Both the position numbers and the translations under genes were made by a program. From Gammaproteobacteria bacterium (GTDB taxonomy: Bacteria; Pseudomonadota; Gammaproteobacteria; Pseudomonadales; Azotimanducaceae), in contig JAUIED010000004.1 of NCBI GenBank assembly GCA_030428905.1, positions 1 to 64,000 of the forward strand: a stretch of DNA of 64,000 nucleotides. The letters run 5' to 3'. The number at the start of each line of letters is the position of its first letter. Positions within the stretch are counted from its first letter, which is position 1. The notes below the pieces were generated by a model. It was not told the origin of the DNA. It saw only the letters and a list, made by a program, of their open reading frames with translations, and ran no database searches. Below are positions 60,892 through 64,000 of this stretch, one piece after another.

Positions 60892-62133
60892 ATGACGACG
60901 TCGATCGAATGCAGGGACAAACTGGTGGGCACGCCGCTGGAGCGGGTGGCGCGCATCGAAGAGGCCATCGTGCGTGGCGGCGACCAGGCTCAGGAGCTGC
61001 GTCGTATGCCCGACGATCTCAAGGACCTGATGATCGACGAGGGCCTGTTTCGTTTCACCCTACCCCGGGAATTGGGCGGTGAGGACGCAAGCGCGCTCGA
61101 GACCGTAGAGGTGCTCGAAGCGATTTCGGCCATCGATGCCTCCATCGGCTGGAACATCATGCTCGGGTCCGAGATCAACGCCATGGCCGCCGGCGGCATG
61201 CCCAAGGATCTCGCCAGAGAGGTCTACGTGGATGACCCTCGGGTGGTGATGTGCGGCGGCGGCGGCCCCGGCTCCAAACCCTCGTATGCCGTCGAACAGA
61301 AAGACGGCAGCTTCCAGGTGTTCGGCGAGACCACCTTCATCAGCGGTTGCCACAACTCCACCTGGTGTTTTATGGGGGCTGCGCTGGTAGACGATGGTCA
61401 GCCGCGGCTCGACGATCATGGTGCTCCGATCATCAAGATGTTCTTTCTGCACCGATCCCAGTGGGAAATCATCGACACCTGGAACACTGCGGGGCTGCGC
61501 GGTTCTGGAAGCCACAACGTGCGTGCAGAGGGGGCGGTGGTGGAGCCCAAGTGGCTGCCGGTGGACCTGATGCTCACGCCAGCGCTCTACGATAACCCCG
61601 TGTTCCGTATCCCGGTGCCGTTGCGCCTCTCCTACAACAAGGTCGCCATCGGCCTGGGTGTTGCCAAAGGGGCACTCGATACGTTCGTGGACATTGCCAA
61701 CAACAAAGTGCCGATGATGTCGGCGTCGAAGCTGCGCGAACGACCGATTGCGCAGTACCGCATGGCAGAGATGACCGGAAAGTATCGTGCGGCGCGAGCG
61801 CTGGTGATGGACACCATGGGCGCTGTGGAGGAAGAGCTGCGCCGTGGCGCCGACTTGCCTGGACCGAAGACCACGTTCGATGCGCGGCTGGCCTGCACCT
61901 GGGCGGCGCAAGCCTGCATGGAGGTCGTGGATGTAGTGCATGCGTCCTGTGGTACCAGTGCGAGCGAGATGACCAACCCGCTGGAGCGCAAGCTGCGGGA
62001 CGCGCATGGCGCGGCGTCGCATCGCTGGGTAGCGCACCCACTCTACGAGACCATGGGGGGCATCCTGTTCGGCAACGAGCCGGATGCGGAATTCTCCGGG
62101 CAAGGAGGGCCGGTGCTGGGCGGAAAGAAATAG
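60892..62133 (+). CDS. Acyl-CoA dehydrogenase-fold flavin-dependent monooxygenase (HsaA/HpaH-like)
   Basis: A 413-residue protein of the ACAD superfamily, group D monooxygenase branch: RMPDDLKDLMIDEGLFRFTL, PRELGGEDASALETVEVLEA, IDASIGWNIMLGSE, TAGLRGSGSHNVRAEGAVVE and a C-terminal DAHGAASHRWVAHPLYE. The usual ACAD catalytic Glu is lacking and the C-terminal histidine region is typical of hydroxylases such as HsaA (3-HSA hydroxylase). It would need a separate flavin reductase; the FMN reductase at 17640 is not adjacent. AAGGTGGGG precedes ATG 60892. Confidence 0.8.
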   Translation: MTTSIECRDKLVGTPLERVARIEEAIVRGGDQAQELRRMPDDLKDLMIDEGLFRFTLPRELGGEDASALETVEVLEAISAIDASIGWNIMLGSEINAMAAGGMPKDLAREVYVDDPRVVMCGGGGPGSKPSYAVEQKDGSFQVFGETTFISGCHNSTWCFMGAALVDDGQPRLDDHGAPIIKMFFLHRSQWEIIDTWNTAGLRGSGSHNVRAEGAVVEPKWLPVDLMLTPALYDNPVFRIPVPLRLSYNKVAIGLGVAKGALDTFVDIANNKVPMMSASKLRERPIAQYRMAEMTGKYRAARALVMDTMGAVEEELRRGADLPGPKTTFDARLACTWAAQACMEVVDVVHASCGTSASEMTNPLERKLRDAHGAASHRWVAHPLYETMGGILFGNEPDAEFSGQGGPVLGGKK

Positions 62134-62214
62134 ACGCCACCGGCAGCATGCCGGTATCTTGGTACGTGTTCTTAAATTGCCTTATCACTTTGGCGCCGCG
62201 GGGAAGCACGTACC

Positions 62215-63963
62215 ATGCACGATTACATCATCAGAAACGCCACTATCGTCGACGGGACAGGTTCTGCACCCTACACCGGTAACGTTGCCATCAAGGATGG
62301 CGTGATTGCTGGTGTGGGTAGCGATGCTGAGGGACGTGCCAGGGAGACTCTCGATGCTCACGGCGCCTACCTCACACCCGGTTGGGTGGACGTGCACACC
62401 CACTACGACGGCCAGGTGAGCTGGGACGATACCATCGAACCGTCCTTCAGCCACGGCGTGACCAGCATCGTCATGGGCAACTGCGGTGTTGGTTTCGCAC
62501 CGTGCCCACCCGGCGGTGAGCAGCGCATGATCGAGCTCATGGAAGGGGTGGAGGACATCCCAGGTACGGCGCTGTACGAAGGCATCGAATGGGGCCGCTG
62601 GGAAACCTTTCCCGAGTACATCGACTACCTCGGCAGCAAGCGTTACACCATGGATGTGGGCGCGCAGATCCCGCACTCGGCGGTGCGCAACTACGTTATG
62701 GGTGAGCGTGCGCTGCGCCATGAAGATGCTAGCGCCGAGGATCTGGCGCGCATGCAGGAGATCGTGCGTGAAGGTTTGCTGGCGGGCGCGGTGGGTTTCT
62801 CCACTTCGCGCACCATCGGCCACCGTTCGGTTGCTGGTGAGCCGATTCCCGGCACGTTCGCCGAGAAGGCGGAGCTTCTCGCCATCGCCGAGGCCATGAA
62901 AGCGGCGGGGAAGGGGGTGTTTCAGGCGGTTCCGGCTGGCGTGGTCGGCGACATCGCCGGGCCCGAGCACTGGACCACCGAACAGGAAGTGGAGCTCTTT
63001 ACCGAGCTCACCCGCGCCAGCGGGCGCAACTGTACGTTCACGCTGGTGCAGAACGGCAACCGGCCGGATCAGTGGCGAAACTGCCTGGCGCTCGTGGAGG
63101 CGGCGAATGCCGAAGGCCTGCCTATCACCCCGCAGATCGCCACGCGGCCCATCGGCTTTGTCACCAGCCTGCGCTCCTACCACATGTTCCAGCGACGGGA
63201 GACCTATCTTGCGCTCATGGACCTGCCCTTCGAAGCGCGCCTGGCTGAGATGCGCAAGCCCGAAGTGAAGGCGAGGATTCTTGCGGATCGCGACGTGCCC
63301 CCGGATCAGCCGGGTACCATGGCCAACGTCTACGGGCTGCTGGCCATGGCAGCGCCCGGCATGTTCCCCATCGAACTGCCCATCGACTACGAGCCGAAGC
63401 CGGAGCAGAGCATCGGCGCCCGAGCAGCTGCGGAGGGCCGGGAGGTACATGAGTATATGTACGACTTCCTGGTGGCGGGTAACGGCGATCAGTTCGCTAT
63501 TCTGTTAGGCGCCAACTTCGTCGATGGCAGCTTCCGGGTCATGGAAGAGATGATTACCCACCCGAACACGACCATTGGGCTCTCTGATGCGGGTGCGCAC
63601 GTCAATCTCATCTTCGACGCCGTCGGACCCACTTACCAGCTTACGCACTGGGTACGGGATCGAAGCCGCGGCCCGAAAATGCCGCTGGAACTGATGGTGC
63701 ACAAGCAGACACAGGTCAACGCACGGCTCTACGGTTTGCACGACCGCGGTTGTATCGCCGTGGGCAAGAAAGCGGATCTGAATCTGTTTGATCTGCAGCG
63801 TCTGGCGTTGGGTGGTCTTGAGGTACACCACGATCTGCCGGCCGGCGGCAGCCGTATCCTGCAGGGTGCCAGCGGCTATCTGGCGACATTCGTATCCGGC
63901 GTGAAAACCCGGGAGAACGACAAGGATACCGGAGCGCGGCCCGGGCGGGTCATCCGCGCCTGA
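62215..63963 (+). CDS. N-acyl-D-amino-acid deacylase family amidohydrolase
   Basis: A 582-residue metal-dependent amidohydrolase of the D-aminoacylase type. It has YIIRNATIVDGTGSAPYTGN, PGWVDVHTHYDGQVSWDDTI (His-x-His metal site), VMGNCGVGFAPCPPGGEQRM, and GLSDAGAHVNLIFDAVGPTY near 460. A C-terminal GKKADLNLFDLQRL follows. Many such proteins are annotated as deacylases without known substrate. ATG 62215 has GGGAAG upstream. It follows the monooxygenase by 81 bases. The remaining 37 bases to the window end contain nothing recognisable. Confidence 0.88.
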   Translation: MHDYIIRNATIVDGTGSAPYTGNVAIKDGVIAGVGSDAEGRARETLDAHGAYLTPGWVDVHTHYDGQVSWDDTIEPSFSHGVTSIVMGNCGVGFAPCPPGGEQRMIELMEGVEDIPGTALYEGIEWGRWETFPEYIDYLGSKRYTMDVGAQIPHSAVRNYVMGERALRHEDASAEDLARMQEIVREGLLAGAVGFSTSRTIGHRSVAGEPIPGTFAEKAELLAIAEAMKAAGKGVFQAVPAGVVGDIAGPEHWTTEQEVELFTELTRASGRNCTFTLVQNGNRPDQWRNCLALVEAANAEGLPITPQIATRPIGFVTSLRSYHMFQRRETYLALMDLPFEARLAEMRKPEVKARILADRDVPPDQPGTMANVYGLLAMAAPGMFPIELPIDYEPKPEQSIGARAAAEGREVHEYMYDFLVAGNGDQFAILLGANFVDGSFRVMEEMITHPNTTIGLSDAGAHVNLIFDAVGPTYQLTHWVRDRSRGPKMPLELMVHKQTQVNARLYGLHDRGCIAVGKKADLNLFDLQRLALGGLEVHHDLPAGGSRILQGASGYLATFVSGVKTRENDKDTGARPGRVIRA

Positions 63964-64000
63964 GGCGTCTCAGCGGGAAAACTGGTGGTTGTCGGAGCGG

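Overview
The window is about 64 kb of GC-rich chromosome from what is most likely an aerobic gammaproteobacterium. The evidence is the housekeeping block infC-rpmI-rplT-pheS-pheT-ihfA-merR (51938-57685), infC opening on a rare AUU start codon, a SoxR protein with a textbook SoxR promoter, and a tRNA whose 3' CCA is encoded. Lineage below class cannot be settled from the sequence. No insertion sequences, phage genes or CRISPR arrays were found, but four decayed genes are present: yecA/SEC-C-like, vapC-like, higB, and (if not a selenoprotein) a CMD gene.

Layout. 1-148: inverted repeats. 149-5448 (minus): korA-korB (2-oxoacid:ferredoxin oxidoreductase), a MATE pump, a small membrane protein and a fatty acid desaturase. 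5622-14375 (plus): a small acidic protein, uvrB, a LanC-like protein, an APC permease, a DUF3604 lipoprotein, a DUF486 protein and a secreted ricin-type lectin. 14594-23942: three cytochrome P450s with their regulators, a LysR/VOC/flavin-reductase locus, tRNA-Val and a P450-DUF4286-VOC-quinone oxidoreductase operon. 24042-34426: a TauD-type dioxygenase and MFS transporter, a broken HigBA pair, SDRs, malonyl-CoA decarboxylase, a MarR-controlled SDR/hydrolase pair, and a MaoC-MaoC-CoA-transferase operon. 34448-41605: SoxR, VOC, SDR and LLM oxidoreductases, and a two-subunit molybdenum hydroxylase. 41615-51569: a DUF5916 outer-membrane protein, an acyl-CoA dehydrogenase, PrpD and hydrolase set, two carboxymuconolactone decarboxylase (CMD)-family genes, and a CYP153A operon with its TetR. 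51938-57685: the translation block. 57751-63963: another CYP153-like P450, glyoxalase, flavin monooxygenase and D-aminoacylase-type amidohydrolase.

How the genes work together. The accessory genes look like a catabolic repertoire for hydrophobic substrates (alkanes, terpenoids, steroid- or aromatic-like compounds). P450s, a molybdenum hydroxylase, an LLM oxidoreductase and a flavin monooxygenase would introduce oxygen. SDRs, MaoC hydratases, acyl-CoA dehydrogenases, a CoA-transferase and malonyl-CoA decarboxylase would process the CoA intermediates. Nearly every block carries its own regulator (TetR, LysR, MarR, SoxR), several with visible operators. No dedicated P450 ferredoxin or ferredoxin reductase is in the window.

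Most notable observation. A CMD/AhpD-like gene on the minus strand (48431 to 47916) is interrupted by a single in-frame UGA exactly at the second cysteine of its CxxC motif (C63-G-Y-U66). The reading frame is otherwise intact, and a GU-loop hairpin follows the UGA at SECIS-like spacing. This is a good candidate for a selenocysteine-containing CMD-family redox enzyme, translationally coupled to a second CMD gene.
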